Shown: piece after piece, positions 1-8,678 of the stretch
Numbering within the stretch: position 1 is the first letter of the stretch
Layout: the number at the start of each line of letters is the position of its first letter
Assembly: GCF_002563635.1 (NCBI RefSeq)
Contig: NZ_PDIZ01000001.1
Coordinates: 2,294,001-2,358,000 of the forward strand
Length of the DNA stretch: 64,000 nt
Origin: Bacillus sp. es.036
Lineage (GTDB): Bacteria; Bacillota; Bacilli; Bacillales; Guptibacillaceae
Direction of reading: 5' to 3'
Program-made: the position numbers and the translations under genes
The notes under the pieces: model-generated
Told to the model about the DNA's origin: nothing
The model's database searches: none
What the model saw: the letters and a program-made list of their open reading frames with translations, nothing else

Positions 1-2
1 AA

Positions 3-29
3 TAAAAAAGCCGGCATCTACGCCGACTT
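3..29 (-). terminator. Rho-independent terminator of thrS
   Basis: Read on the minus strand, an 8-bp stem (AAGTCGGC with GCCGGCTT, one G-U pair) is followed by a run of six T. It lies immediately after the thrS stop codon. Confidence 0.85.
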
Positions 30-33
30 TTCG

Positions 34-1971
34 TTACTTCTTGTCTTTAATTTCTTCTTCAATTCTAGCAGTAAATTCGTTTAGAGAAACAGTCTCTGAA
101 TTCTGCTGGCTGTAGCGACGAACATTAACCGCTTCACCTTCAACCTCTTTATCCCCTACTACGAGCATATAAGGGATTTTCTGCATTTGTGCTTCACGAA
201 TTTTGTACCCAATCTTTTCGTTGCGCTCGTCTACTTCAACTCGAATTCCAGCGCGTTGAAGTTTTTTCTGAACACTCTTCGCATATTCCAGGTGTACTTC
301 CGAAACAGGAATAATTTCTGCCTGAATTGGAGCAAGCCATGTTGGAAACGCCCCTTTATATTCTTCAATCAAGAATGCCACAAAGCGTTCCATTGTAGAA
401 ACGACACCTCGGTGAATGACGACTGGACGATGATGGTTACCATCTTCACCGATGTAAGAAAGATCAAATCGCTCTGGAAGTAGGAAGTCAAGTTGAACAG
501 TCGAAAGAGTTTCCTCTTTACCTAGAGCTGTTTTCACCTGAACATCCAATTTCGGACCATAAAATGCCGCTTCGCCTTCTGCTTCTACATATTCGACGTT
601 AAGGTCATCCATGGCTTCTTTTAGCATTTTTTGTGCTTTTTCCCACATTTCGTCATTGTCGATATACTTTTTCTTATCTGCTGGGTCACGATAAGAAAGA
701 CGGAATGAGTAGTCACTAATATTGAAGTCTTTATAAACTTCCTGAATCAGCTCGACAACTTCAATAAATTCTTGCTTAATCTGATCCGGACGACAGAAAA
801 TGTGAGCATCATTTAGGGTCATTGAACGTACGCGCTGAAGTCCTGCTAGCGCACCAGACATTTCATAGCGGTGCATTGTTCCTAGCTCAGCCACACGGTA
901 CGGAAGACTGCGGTAGCTTTTCAGATCATTTTTGTAAATCATCATATGGTGCGGACAGTTCATCGGACGAAGAACCAATTCTTCTGTTTCATCCATTTTC
1001 ATTGGCGGATACATATCGTCTTGATAGTGATCCCAATGACCACTTGTTTTATAAAGCTCTACGTTCGCGAGGTGAGGCGTATAAACATGGTTGTAACCAA
1101 GACGTTCCTCGAGGTCAACAATGTATCGTTCAATCGTACGGCGAATCGTCGCTCCTCTTGGCAACCAGATTGGAAGCCCTTGTCCAACTTCTTGAGAAAT
1201 CGTAAATAGCTTTAGCTCTTTACCAAGTTTACGGTGATCTCGCTCTTTCGCTTCTTCTAAAAGGTGAAGGTACTCTTCTACCTGGGATTGCTTCGGAAAT
1301 GCTGTACCATAAATGCGTTGTAGCATTTGATTTTCGCTATCTCCACGCCAGTAAGCACCTGCAATCGATAGTAGTTTAAAGGCTTTGATCTTACTAGTTG
1401 AAGGAACATGTGGTCCACGGCAAAGATCGAAGAATTCGCCTTGTTCATAAATTGTCACTTGTTCATCGTCAGGTATCGCTTCAAGCAATTCTAACTTAAG
1501 ATCATCGCCAATTTCCTTAAACATTTTCTCTGCTTCAGCACGACTGACAACAATGCGCTTCACTTCAAGATTTTCATTAATAATTTTCTTCATTTCTTTT
1601 TCGATCTTCGGAAGATCTTCAGGTGTAATTGATACAGGGCAATCAATATCGTAGTAGAATCCACTATCAATGACTGGGCCAACGCCAAGTTTCACATCAC
1701 TATAGAGACGTTTAATCGCCTGAGCCATTAAATGAGCCGTACTATGGCGAAGAACTTCAAGTCCGTCTTCACTTTCTGGTGTTACGATTTCAATCGATGC
1801 ATCTTCTTCAATTTCCCGACGCAAATCGAAAAGAACGCCATTCACCTTTCCTGCAAGAGCTTTTTTCTTTAAGCCCGGACTAATTGAGCTTGCAATCTCT
1901 TCAGTTGTTGTTCCTTTATTAAATTCTTTCACAGAACCATCTGGGAACGTAATCTTTACCATTTCAGCCAT
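34..1971 (-). CDS. thrS: Threonyl-tRNA synthetase
   Basis: Cytoplasmic class II aminoacyl-tRNA synthetase that charges tRNA-Thr. The 645 residues show the standard order: an N-terminal TGS domain (about 4-64), the editing domain with [10 protein letters not shown] near residue 76 and the CRGPH segment near 183, the catalytic core with the zinc-binding region PMNCPHHMM, and a C-terminal anticodon-binding domain. Length and layout are typical of Bacillus ThrS. The start follows GGAG on the minus strand. Expression is very probably controlled by tRNA-Thr through the T-box leader directly upstream. The gene is monocistronic, with its own terminator. Confidence 0.98.
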   Translation of the reverse strand: MAEMVKITFPDGSVKEFNKGTTTEEIASSISPGLKKKALAGKVNGVLFDLRREIEEDASIEIVTPESEDGLEVLRHSTAHLMAQAIKRLYSDVKLGVGPVIDSGFYYDIDCPVSITPEDLPKIEKEMKKIINENLEVKRIVVSRAEAEKMFKEIGDDLKLELLEAIPDDEQVTIYEQGEFFDLCRGPHVPSTSKIKAFKLLSIAGAYWRGDSENQMLQRIYGTAFPKQSQVEEYLHLLEEAKERDHRKLGKELKLFTISQEVGQGLPIWLPRGATIRRTIERYIVDLEERLGYNHVYTPHLANVELYKTSGHWDHYQDDMYPPMKMDETEELVLRPMNCPHHMMIYKNDLKSYRSLPYRVAELGTMHRYEMSGALAGLQRVRSMTLNDAHIFCRPDQIKQEFIEVVELIQEVYKDFNISDYSFRLSYRDPADKKKYIDNDEMWEKAQKMLKEAMDDLNVEYVEAEGEAAFYGPKLDVQVKTALGKEETLSTVQLDFLLPERFDLSYIGEDGNHHRPVVIHRGVVSTMERFVAFLIEEYKGAFPTWLAPIQAEIIPVSEVHLEYAKSVQKKLQRAGIRVEVDERNEKIGYKIREAQMQKIPYMLVVGDKEVEGEAVNVRRYSQQNSETVSLNEFTARIEEEIKDKK

Positions 1972-2242
1972 GCTTCTTCACTCCTTTTTGCATATAAAAA
2001 ACACTCATCCCAAAAAGGGACGAGTGTTTTATCTCGTGGTTCCACCCTGCTCCCCGTATAGAGAAAATCCTATACGGCTCAGATTGCTGTAACGTAGCAG
2101 AAACGCTACCCTATTTCCAGGGCAGAGTTCAAAGGTGGTAAGAATGCTTGTCTCGCTAGGAAGTTCACACCAATCCTTCCCTCTCTTAAAGCAGACAGAA
2201 CATCTCATGTCCTTATCGTAACAATAACGTATATGCGTGTAT
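1972..2242 (-). promoter_or_regulatory. T-box leader of thrS
   Basis: The minus-strand leader between the promoter and thrS holds the T-box core AGGGTGGAACCACG (plus positions 2035-2048), followed by an intrinsic terminator (1996-2030). T-box leaders sense uncharged tRNA: the specifier codon pairs with the anticodon and TGGN pairs with the NCCA end, which stabilises an antiterminator. ACC (Thr) triplets sit in the Stem I region near 2134-2140 and could be the specifier, but the exact triplet was not proven by folding. An open frame across this region is the untranslated leader, not a gene. Confidence 0.93.
1996..2030 (-). terminator. T-box conditional terminator
   Basis: An 11-bp stem (ACACTCGTCCC with GGGATGAGTGT) and a T-tract lie between the T-box sequence and the thrS ribosome binding site. 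This is the terminator that the tRNA-stabilised antiterminator would prevent. Confidence 0.9.
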
Positions 2243-2248
2243 GTAGGT

Positions 2249-2277
2249 ATTATAAGTAGTGTACTTATGAAAATCAA
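2249..2277 (-). promoter_or_regulatory. Sigma-A promoter of thrS
   Basis: On the minus strand TTGATT, a 17-bp spacer and a perfect TATAAT begin just beyond the ytxC stop codon. This places transcription start near 2242, so the T-box leader is about 270 nt. Confidence 0.85.
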
Positions 2278-2284
2278 GCTTATT

Positions 2285-3121
2285 TTAATGATTGCCAGAA
2301 AAAAAGTTTTTAACCCGTGACAACGGAAAAAAACATAGTCGTTCTTCAAAAACATTACGAATGGTTTGAGCTAACCCTTCTTCCGTGTCTTCTGTATATA
2401 AATAAATTTCTTTAGGAGCAAAAATCAGAAGCGGCAAAAGTATTTCAGAATCCATTTCTTCCAAAGAAAGTCCATTCGGAATGTTATCAAGTGGTTCATG
2501 AATCCCATTAAGCTTATGACCACTTAGATCATATAATCGGTAGCTACCATCAAAAACAAGCACAACTTTTTCTTGGAGAGCCTCTCTTGATTTAAGAAGA
2601 AGCCTTAATGCTTCAATAAAGTTCTGATATTCTTGCTCAAGTTTATACTCGTCAATCGCTTCGCCAATTAGCTCAGTTAACAGAGCTCGATAAGGACCGG
2701 TTCGAAACCGCAAATAAGAGTCAAACAAGATCGATCCACCCTGTTCAATACAAGAAAACGTTGATCGATGCAATAAATCAACCCGGTTTGTGTAGCGATC
2801 AGAGCGAGGGAGTTCTTCTTTGTCTCCCTCTCCAATACTTTTTGCAATTGCTGTAATTTCGTCAATTTCATCTCTATCTTGATAGTAGTATTTTGTTGTT
2901 AATATTTGTTTCATCCATTGCTTCTCATAGATAGTGCTAACACAGCGGACGATGCATTTGGAGATGTGATAACACAACTTTGCATTATATGGTTCCACTT
3001 GTACAGAGAGCGTTAATTCCGCTTCATTAACGGAGACTTTTTGTTGAACGTTCCTATCCTTTATCAAATGTTCATAAACAAATTGAAAATCTTCTTTTTG
3101 ATCAAATGTTATTGAAACCAA
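2285..3121 (-). CDS. ytxC: YtxC-like protein
   Basis: A 278-residue protein that fits the YtxC family by its place between dnaI and thrS, as in B. subtilis, and by its length. The biochemical role is unknown; the family has been linked to sporulation. It is soluble-looking, acidic and rich in Leu and Glu, with no signal peptide or clear membrane helix. The start is TTG, preceded by a GGGGGGAA purine run. The dnaI terminator separates it from the replication genes upstream, so it is probably transcribed alone. The assignment rests on context and length. Confidence 0.75.
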   Translation of the reverse strand: MVSITFDQKEDFQFVYEHLIKDRNVQQKVSVNEAELTLSVQVEPYNAKLCYHISKCIVRCVSTIYEKQWMKQILTTKYYYQDRDEIDEITAIAKSIGEGDKEELPRSDRYTNRVDLLHRSTFSCIEQGGSILFDSYLRFRTGPYRALLTELIGEAIDEYKLEQEYQNFIEALRLLLKSREALQEKVVLVFDGSYRLYDLSGHKLNGIHEPLDNIPNGLSLEEMDSEILLPLLIFAPKEIYLYTEDTEEGLAQTIRNVFEERLCFFPLSRVKNFFSGNH

Positions 3122-3192
3122 TATATTCCCCCCTGTCCACCTTCTTACTAAAATCTATATGGCTCCAGATTGGAAATGATGTATAGAACAAT

Positions 3193-3218
3193 AAAAAAGC
3201 CTTCCCTAAGGAAGACTT
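3193..3218 (-). terminator. Terminator after dnaI
   Basis: Minus-strand stem AAGTCTTCC with GGAAGGCTT, then a T run. It closes the dnaB-dnaI unit. Confidence 0.85.
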
Positions 3219-4150
3219 TAGACTCGTCTATTTTTCCCCTGTAAAAAGACTGGGGTGGTAAAATGCTTTATTCTTTCCATGATTCGCTTCGCTTTTGTTT
3301 CTTCAATTCCACTTTTATGAGAATAAGCGAGATGCTCCTCTAACAAGGAATAATCCAAATTAGAAGAATAAAGGGTTGGTAATCCTTCTGTCATGCGATA
3401 TTGGAGCAGAGCACCAAGTATGTCATCCCGTACCCAACTCGAAATATTTTCAGCCCCAATATCATCAAGGATTAATAAAGGAGTCTCTTTTAAGTAATTT
3501 AGCTTTTCATCAATCGATTGATCTTGTATGGCACTCTTCATTTGTCGAAAGAAATCAGGCGTATAAATAAACTGCGAACGAACGCCTTTTTCCTTCGCTA
3601 ACTGATTTGCAATTGCCCCTAGAATAAATGTTTTGCCAACACCAAAACCACCATGAATATAGAGCCCTTTCTTCGTTTCACCCGGAACAAAGTCCTCGAC
3701 GTATTGAATAGCTGTGCCAATCGCTTCAATTCGCACAGGATCTTCATCATCCAAATCTGCAAATGTCGCTTCAAGAATTTCTTTTGGAATATAGTAGCTC
3801 TGAATCATTTCATTACGCTTCTTATTCTTATCTTCTTCAATCCTTGTTGGACAGCGGTTATAACGAATATCGATGACTGAACGGTTAAGAAATAACTCCG
3901 GCTCGTACCCTTGCATCATATTAATACAGTTGGAGAGCCCCGAGCACCCCTCACACCGTTTAGACTGAGTCGTAAATTCATACAATCTTGCAAGACTTCG
4001 ATCAATCATTTTTTCATCGACTTCATCTTGTTCCTCAATAAATGCTTGAATATCTTCATCTGCCATGATCGCTTTTTTCATTTCTTGATATTGCTGTTGG
4101 AACTTCTTGTTACCCGGCATTTTATTAAACGATTCTTGGATGGACTCCAT
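3218..4150 (-). CDS. dnaI: Primosomal protein DnaI (helicase loader)
   Basis: AAA+ ATPase that loads the replicative helicase DnaC at the origin and during restart, together with DnaB and DnaD. The N-terminal helicase-binding domain carries a Cys/His cluster (CEGCSGLSNC). The ATPase domain has Walker A GGFGVGKT and Walker B LLILDDIGAE. The chosen ATG start (310 aa) has a GGGGTG ribosome site six bases upstream; a GTG nine bases earlier is in frame but sits inside that site. It follows dnaB by about 15 bp, the classic Firmicutes helicase-loader pair. Confidence 0.95.
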   Translation of the reverse strand: MESIQESFNKMPGNKKFQQQYQEMKKAIMADEDIQAFIEEQDEVDEKMIDRSLARLYEFTTQSKRCEGCSGLSNCINMMQGYEPELFLNRSVIDIRYNRCPTRIEEDKNKKRNEMIQSYYIPKEILEATFADLDDEDPVRIEAIGTAIQYVEDFVPGETKKGLYIHGGFGVGKTFILGAIANQLAKEKGVRSQFIYTPDFFRQMKSAIQDQSIDEKLNYLKETPLLILDDIGAENISSWVRDDILGALLQYRMTEGLPTLYSSNLDYSLLEEHLAYSHKSGIEETKAKRIMERIKHFTTPVFLQGKNRRV

Positions 4151-4165
4151 ACGTTTCACCCCGCT

Positions 4166-5518
4166 TTATTTTTTGTATTTGCTTAGCATTTTTTTGAGCT
4201 GATCTTGTTTTTCTGAGCGCTCTTCATGAGACATATCCGGTTCTTTTTGATCCGATATCCATTCAGGAACTTTGTCTTTTCGAGCTGAAGAACTTCCTTT
4301 TCCTCGAGATGCTGGATTCGCCTTTTTCTTGGGCTGCTGTAGTTCTTTTATAGCAAGATCCATGGCTTCTCTCACTGTCTTTACCCTGGCTCTTGCCCAG
4401 TGACTCGCAAATTTTTCTACGTAGTTTTTCGAGAGTTTTTTATCCTGTGTTTCAATAATAAAATCAAGAAGAACGTTCATTACACCAGGAGTTAGCTTCT
4501 GTTCATCCATAATACGCTCGACAAGTTTCATATCTGCTTCTGATGGCTTACCACCTTCTGCTGCACGTTGAAGAATATCATAAGGTGTCATTTGCTCATA
4601 ACGCTGAGCGGCCTTCTCCTCTTCCGTTACAGGCTCTTTTGTATGGAATTCTTGCAGTGCAGCAGGCTGACGCCTATATTGAAGCGCAGGTACCTTTCCT
4701 CGATTTTCAAGAGCAAACCAGCTGCTCACTTCTTTTCGGAGAAGATCATCTGATAGCTCATCATGATGAATGGCTGCCTGTTCCACGATTCGCCCCATTT
4801 CATAAGGCTCAATCTTATAGACAAAAGCAAGTCGCTCAATTGTTTTCTTAACCGAATCAGTAAACATTTTCTCTGTTACAATCATATCAGAAATGTGCTG
4901 TTTCATCACATCAAAGTCAAATTCAGATGAAGTGAAAACAAGACCCTTATTATCATTTCGACTTGCGATCTCTCGAACATCATCTTCTTCCTCATAACTT
5001 GCCGTCATCTCAGAAGGATGCAGTGAATCGTATACTTCGTTAAACGAAGCAGTCATATCCTTATATTCTGACAAATCCGGCTTTTCAACAGAGAAATACT
5101 TCTTTAAATCCTGGTATCGATTACGCCCTAATCGATTGAACAAATAAATATTTAAAACACCGTCATTAAAAAAACGATCAGGTGTTAGCGGTGGCTGAAG
5201 CTCGTAAGTAAAGTGTCTCGGATCTTCTCCGTTTTTGAGGAAAGTATTTAATAAGCCGATCCCCTCTAGCTTTCGTCGCTCTTCAAGTAGTTTTTTTGTA
5301 TCCCATCTCATCATCAGTAACAAATGATGATGAGTCATTTTTGTAACAAGACTGTCCTGTTGCTCATGGGCGCTCCACATCGTCATATAGAGACTGTATG
5401 CCCCTGCACCAATTAGAGGCTGATATAACAGGGTAAGGACATTCCTATCATAATCATGCAATAACCCGAACGCCTCAATTTGAAGCGTATCAACAGGAAG
5501 AAGTTCTTTCCAATGCAT
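4166..5518 (-). CDS. dnaB: Replication initiation and membrane attachment protein DnaB
   Basis: Firmicutes-type DnaB (not the E. coli helicase), a DnaB/DnaD-fold protein that recruits DnaI-helicase to oriC and tethers it to the membrane. About 450 residues. The N-terminal winged-helix region begins MHWKELLPVDTLQ. The C-terminal DnaD-like domain includes APYDILQ-type helices near residues 315-390, with a basic tail rich in Lys and Ser. The ATG at 5518 is preferred over a GTG nine bases upstream because AGGTG lies six bases before the ATG. It is co-transcribed with dnaI. Confidence 0.93.
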   Translation of the reverse strand: MHWKELLPVDTLQIEAFGLLHDYDRNVLTLLYQPLIGAGAYSLYMTMWSAHEQQDSLVTKMTHHHLLLMMRWDTKKLLEERRKLEGIGLLNTFLKNGEDPRHFTYELQPPLTPDRFFNDGVLNIYLFNRLGRNRYQDLKKYFSVEKPDLSEYKDMTASFNEVYDSLHPSEMTASYEEEDDVREIASRNDNKGLVFTSSEFDFDVMKQHISDMIVTEKMFTDSVKKTIERLAFVYKIEPYEMGRIVEQAAIHHDELSDDLLRKEVSSWFALENRGKVPALQYRRQPAALQEFHTKEPVTEEEKAAQRYEQMTPYDILQRAAEGGKPSEADMKLVERIMDEQKLTPGVMNVLLDFIIETQDKKLSKNYVEKFASHWARARVKTVREAMDLAIKELQQPKKKANPASRGKGSSSARKDKVPEWISDQKEPDMSHEERSEKQDQLKKMLSKYKK

Positions 5519-5619
5519 ATGCTTCACCTTTATATTCCTTCATAGATTTTTCTAACTAACTGATCGCCTGAGTCATAACAACGTCTTGACTCATCATGGC
5601 ATTTGTCTTATTAACGTAC

Positions 5620-5645
5620 AAAAAAAGAGCTTACACTAAGCTCCT
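5620..5645 (-). terminator. Terminator after nrdR
   Basis: Minus-strand stem GAGCTTA with TAAGCTC and seven T. Confidence 0.85.
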
Positions 5646-5650
5646 TTTCC

Positions 5651-6109
5651 TTACTCTGCTCTGTTAATTAATTCTTTAAGCTCACGAATAAAAACATTAA
5701 TATCTTTAAACTGACGATAAACGGAAGCAAATCGAACGTAAGCGACTTCGTCAACTTTTGCCAGTTGATCCATCACAAGCTCACCGACAGTATCACTACT
5801 GATCTCGGAAGCTCCCTGATTACGAAGGTCGCGTTCTATTTCATTTACGATGGTTTCAAGTTTTTCGAGCGGCACGGGTCTTTTCTCGCAGGCTTTAATT
5901 AAACCTCTGAGAATTTTTTCCCGGCTAAACTCTTCCCTAGCTCCATCTTTTTTCACGACAATAAGCGGTATTTCTTCAACTGTTTCAAACGTTGTAAATC
6001 GATAGGTACACGATTCACATTCGCGGCGCCTGCGTATCGATCGGCCTTCATGAACCGGTCTGGAGTCAAGCACTCTTGTACCATTATGATTGCAGTTGGG
6101 ACAGCGCAT
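5651..6109 (-). CDS. nrdR: Transcriptional repressor NrdR
   Basis: Zinc-ribbon and ATP-cone repressor of ribonucleotide reductase genes. In 152 residues it shows the ribbon (CPNC near residue 3 and CESC near residue 31, with the basic RRRRE linker) and the ATP-cone (about 46-136), which senses (d)ATP. Length and motifs are standard. It lies next to dnaB as in other Bacillaceae and ends in its own terminator. Confidence 0.97.
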   Translation of the reverse strand: MRCPNCNHNGTRVLDSRPVHEGRSIRRRRECESCTYRFTTFETVEEIPLIVVKKDGAREEFSREKILRGLIKACEKRPVPLEKLETIVNEIERDLRNQGASEISSDTVGELVMDQLAKVDEVAYVRFASVYRQFKDINVFIRELKELINRAE

Positions 6110-6183
6110 TAGATCATCTCCACTAAACGAACAAGATTTCTATCTCTTATTTTAGCATAAAATGTACGACGACACACATCCTA

Positions 6184-6573
6184 CTAAATTTGCTCTGAAA
6201 TGCCTGTTCCAATCAACGTTAGCTTTTTCTTCAAATCTGAATAAATCGTTTCAATTACTTTTTTGCTAAAACCGAAATCTACTGGTAAAGGAGTCTCTGT
6301 CGAAACGGAAAAATCTACCGCTGTTTTATAAGCGCGCACCGTCACGACGGTTACGACGATTAACGCTTTTTTAGGACCCTTCACTTGAAATACAAACTCT
6401 CCACGTTCGGGTGAATTGGTCACGATTTCACCTTTGTAGTGTTTTTGAAGGATCGCTTTCGCTTCTGTAAAAGCCTGTTCTTTTGTCGCTTTAAAATAAT
6501 GCGTTTTCAATGCAGCATTTTGATGCCTTTCCCCTGTTTCAGAACGATTGCTAAAAAACTCTTTTATTCCCAC
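6184..6573 (-). CDS. Small protein of unknown function
   Basis: About 129 residues from a GTG start that has a strong AGAGGAGG site upstream. A longer frame to 6627 has no ribosome site and is not preferred. The first third is polar (KEFFSNRSETGERHQ). The middle has a beta-rich hydrophobic stretch (ALIVVTVVTVRAY). There is no signal peptide and no recognised motif. The protein sits between nrdR and speD and may be a cytosolic alpha/beta protein. No function is proposed. Confidence 0.7.
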   Translation of the reverse strand: MGIKEFFSNRSETGERHQNAALKTHYFKATKEQAFTEAKAILQKHYKGEIVTNSPERGEFVFQVKGPKKALIVVTVVTVRAYKTAVDFSVSTETPLPVDFGFSKKVIETIYSDLKKKLTLIGTGISEQI

Positions 6574-6682
6574 CCCTAGTCCTCCTCTATTTTTTTTAAG
6601 AATAGCAATAAATGACTGATAAATCAATGAGGTCGCGCTGAATCCCCGTTCAACCCAAGCTATTATATTTCTTAGCTAAACT

Positions 6683-6711
6683 AAAAAAGGGCACCCAGGG
6701 TGCCCTTTTAA
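6683..6711 (-). terminator. Terminator after speD
   Basis: Near-perfect palindrome: AAAGGGCACCC with GGGTGCCCTTT around a single base, followed by T on the minus strand. Confidence 0.88.
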
Positions 6712-6725
6712 TCGAAGTATTATTA

Positions 6726-7115
6726 TTATGAAGTAAACGCTGACTGTTCTTCTCTAACTTTAGGTTTTACAGGTCCCATGCCTCGTGGAAGTTCGATGTT
6801 CTCACGCGTATCCGCTCCAAGTGCATCCGCAATGTAGTTTGCAGCTACGTTTGGATCAAGATCACCACAAGTATACACATCAATACTTGCATACCCATGT
6901 TCCGGGAAACTGTGAATTGTTAAATGTGATTCAGAAATAATAACAACACCACTTACACCCTGAGGTGCAAATTTATGAAATGCTACTTCCCGAACCTCTG
7001 CACCAGACTTAAGAGCAGCTTCAACAAACGTTTCTTCGATAAATTTCATGTTGTTTAATTTTTCAGTGTCACAGCCCCATAGTTCAGCAATGACGTGACG
7101 TCCCATTGTATCCAT
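6726..7115 (-). CDS. speD: S-adenosylmethionine decarboxylase proenzyme
   Basis: Makes decarboxylated SAM, the aminopropyl donor for spermidine. At 129 residues it is the short prokaryotic class that self-cleaves to form the pyruvoyl cofactor. The cleavage serine sits in [12 protein letters not shown] near residue 63, and the conserved Cys in [10 protein letters not shown]. The N-terminus METMGRH-type (here MDTMGRH) matches Bacillus SpeD. The ribosome site is GGGGGAA, nine bases before ATG, and it is complementary to an upstream leader element. The product may serve the membrane aminopropyltransferase at 40060-41604. Confidence 0.96.
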   Translation of the reverse strand: MDTMGRHVIAELWGCDTEKLNNMKFIEETFVEAALKSGAEVREVAFHKFAPQGVSGVVIISESHLTIHSFPEHGYASIDVYTCGDLDPNVAANYIADALGADTRENIELPRGMGPVKPKVREEQSAFTS

Positions 7116-7252
7116 AGCAAAATTCCCCCTTTATTTTTACTCATGCCTAAAGCATGCGGTATTGAAAATCCACCACGGGGGAAAGTTAGTCCGATGAGGT
7201 CCTAACCCTTTAAGTAGTTTTCAATGCCAAATTGCTATAAAAGAAGTTCACG
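7116..7252 (-). ncRNA. Structured 5' leader of speD, candidate translational switch
   Basis: About 137 nt of leader between the promoter and the speD ATG. Three structures are visible on the minus strand. First, an 11-bp helix with one mismatch (7218-7228 with 7158-7168). Second, an enclosed hairpin GTTAG/CTAAC (7202-7206 with 7185-7189) with inner CC/GG. Third, a CATGC/GCATG hairpin just before the ribosome site. The loop strand TTCCCCC (7177-7183) is exactly complementary to the ribosome site GGGGGAA (7123-7129). I do not recognise this as a named riboswitch class. Confidence 0.55.
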
Positions 7253-7258
7253 AAAAAT

Positions 7259-7287
7259 AGTATAAGGCTTTTATTTTTTTTTTGCAA
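7259..7287 (-). promoter_or_regulatory. Sigma-A promoter of speD
   Basis: Minus strand TTGCAA, 17 bp, TATACT, with an A-rich spacer. It gives speD its own transcript downstream of the gapB terminator. The remaining stretch between about 7290 and 7432 shows no gene or clear signal. Confidence 0.75.
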
Positions 7288-7433
7288 GAATAAATTAAAT
7301 GCTGATTTCGCTTTTGTATCCTCAACCTCAAAAATTCAGTGTCCTTGCTAATTTTTCCGCGATAATTAAAACATGTCCAAAACTGTCGAGATTTATCCTT
7401 TATTTCAAAAGCCGTCATTAGTGATAACAAATC

Positions 7434-7466
7434 AAAAAAGAAGCGGGAGACGTTCTCCCACTTCTT
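7434..7466 (-). terminator. Terminator after gapB
   Basis: Minus-strand stem GAAGTGGGAG with CTCCCGCTTC and six T. It separates gapB from speD. Confidence 0.85.
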
Positions 7467-7476
7467 TCCTTTTCAC

Positions 7477-8505
7477 CTATACGCTTACTTTCAACCTTTC
7501 GGGAATTCTTTCCCCAACGTACTTCGCCATATCAACGACTCGACAAGAATATCCCCACTCATTGTCATACCAGGCAAGTACCTTTACTTTTTTATTCTCA
7601 ACGACCATTGTCGATAGTCCATCTACTATAGAAGAATGAGCATTACCATTGTAGTCAATTGATACTAATGGTTCATCAGAGTAAGCAAGAATACCTCTTA
7701 GGGGCCCTTCAGAAGCAGCTTTTAAAGCATCATTAACTTCATCAATGGTCACTTCTTTCTTAAGATCAACCACCAGGTCGACTAATGACACATTTGGTGT
7801 CGGTACGCGAAGCGACATTCCGTTAAGTTTCCCTTCTAAATGAGGCAATACTTTTGAAATCGCTTTAGCTGCACCTGTCGACGTTGGAATAATTGATTGG
7901 CCACAGGCACGTGCTCTTCTTAAATCTTTATGCGGATTATCAATGTTTTTCTGATCATTCGTATATGCATGAACTGTTGTCATCATACCCGAAACAATTC
8001 CAAAGGACTTATCAAGCACTTGAACAACCGGGGCCAGACAATTGGTTGTACAAGATGCATTTGATAAAACATGATGTTTCTGATCATTGTATTCGCTTTC
8101 ATTAATGCCCATCACAATTGTAAGATCTTCATTCTTACCAGGTGCTGTAATGATTACTTTCGTAGCTCCTGCATCAATATGATAACCGGCTTCTTCTCTC
8201 GTACGAAACTTGCCGGTAGCTTCAATCACAATGTCGATTCCCATCTCTTTCCATGGAAGAGTTTTTGGATCACGATTATTTAAAACAACCACTTTTTTAT
8301 TGTTAATCTTTATCCCATTCTCAATTGGTGTAACCTCTCCATCAAATGTACCGTGAATGCTATCATATTTAATTAAATGGCTGAGCGTTTCTGGCGGATA
8401 GCTAGCGTTAATTGCTACAACTTCCAAACTATCTTCCATTATTGCCTTTCTAAATACCATTCGCCCAATTCTTCCAAAGCCATTAATTGCTACTCTTGAT
8501 TTCAT
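7477..8505 (-). CDS. gapB: Glyceraldehyde-3-phosphate dehydrogenase, gluconeogenic type
   Basis: Oxidoreductase of glyceraldehyde 3-phosphate. The GapB class is NADP-dependent and works in gluconeogenesis. 342 residues, with the N-terminal Rossmann motif INGFGRIGRMVFRK and catalytic Cys in SNASCTTNC near residue 152, followed by the catalytic domain. The assignment to GapB, not GapA, is supported by its place beside speD, as in B. subtilis, and by two CcpN boxes in the promoter region. The start is a conventional ATG. Confidence 0.93.
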   Translation of the reverse strand: MKSRVAINGFGRIGRMVFRKAIMEDSLEVVAINASYPPETLSHLIKYDSIHGTFDGEVTPIENGIKINNKKVVVLNNRDPKTLPWKEMGIDIVIEATGKFRTREEAGYHIDAGATKVIITAPGKNEDLTIVMGINESEYNDQKHHVLSNASCTTNCLAPVVQVLDKSFGIVSGMMTTVHAYTNDQKNIDNPHKDLRRARACGQSIIPTSTGAAKAISKVLPHLEGKLNGMSLRVPTPNVSLVDLVVDLKKEVTIDEVNDALKAASEGPLRGILAYSDEPLVSIDYNGNAHSSIVDGLSTMVVENKKVKVLAWYDNEWGYSCRVVDMAKYVGERIPERLKVSV

Positions 8506-8527
8506 TCAGCGTTCCTCCCGCCACATA

Positions 8528-8570
8528 TGTGTTATACTTATTTCCCCTATCACAAAATTAGTATAACATA
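8528..8570 (-). promoter_or_regulatory. Pair of CcpN operators at gapB
   Basis: Two perfect matches to the CcpN consensus TRTGHYATAYW lie upstream of gapB in opposite orientation: TGTGTTATACT on plus (8528-8538) and TATGTTATACT on minus (8560-8570). The second ends in TATACT, which could be the -10 element. CcpN represses gapB and pckA on glycolytic carbon in B. subtilis. The CcpN gene itself is not in this window. Confidence 0.8.
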
Positions 8571-8642
8571 TAATATGCAAATGAAAAGATTAATTTACAC
8601 TATTTTTGTAGAACGTCTTTATCTAAGCGCATGACGATTAAA

Positions 8643-8677
8643 AAACAAAAAACACGCCGTTTCAGACGTGTTTTTTG
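8643..8677 (-). terminator. Terminator after coaE
   Basis: Minus-strand AAAACACG paired with CGTGTTTT and a T-rich tail. It overlaps the last bases before the coaE stop. Confidence 0.75.
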
Positions 8678-8678
8678 T

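Noticed and set aside
2029-2355. A 108-codon minus-strand open frame over the thrS leader
   Set aside because: It covers the T-box element, its promoter and the end of ytxC. The composition is Cys-rich and protein-like features are absent; the RNA explanation is far stronger.
7181-7206. Plus-strand CCGATGAGG resembling a hammerhead ribozyme core
   Set aside because: The CUGAUGA core has a mismatch and the required GAAA and stem III parts are missing. The region is better read as the speD leader on the opposite strand.
7248-7430. A 60-codon minus-strand open frame between gapB and speD
   Set aside because: It spans the speD promoter and lies in A/T-rich sequence without a ribosome site.
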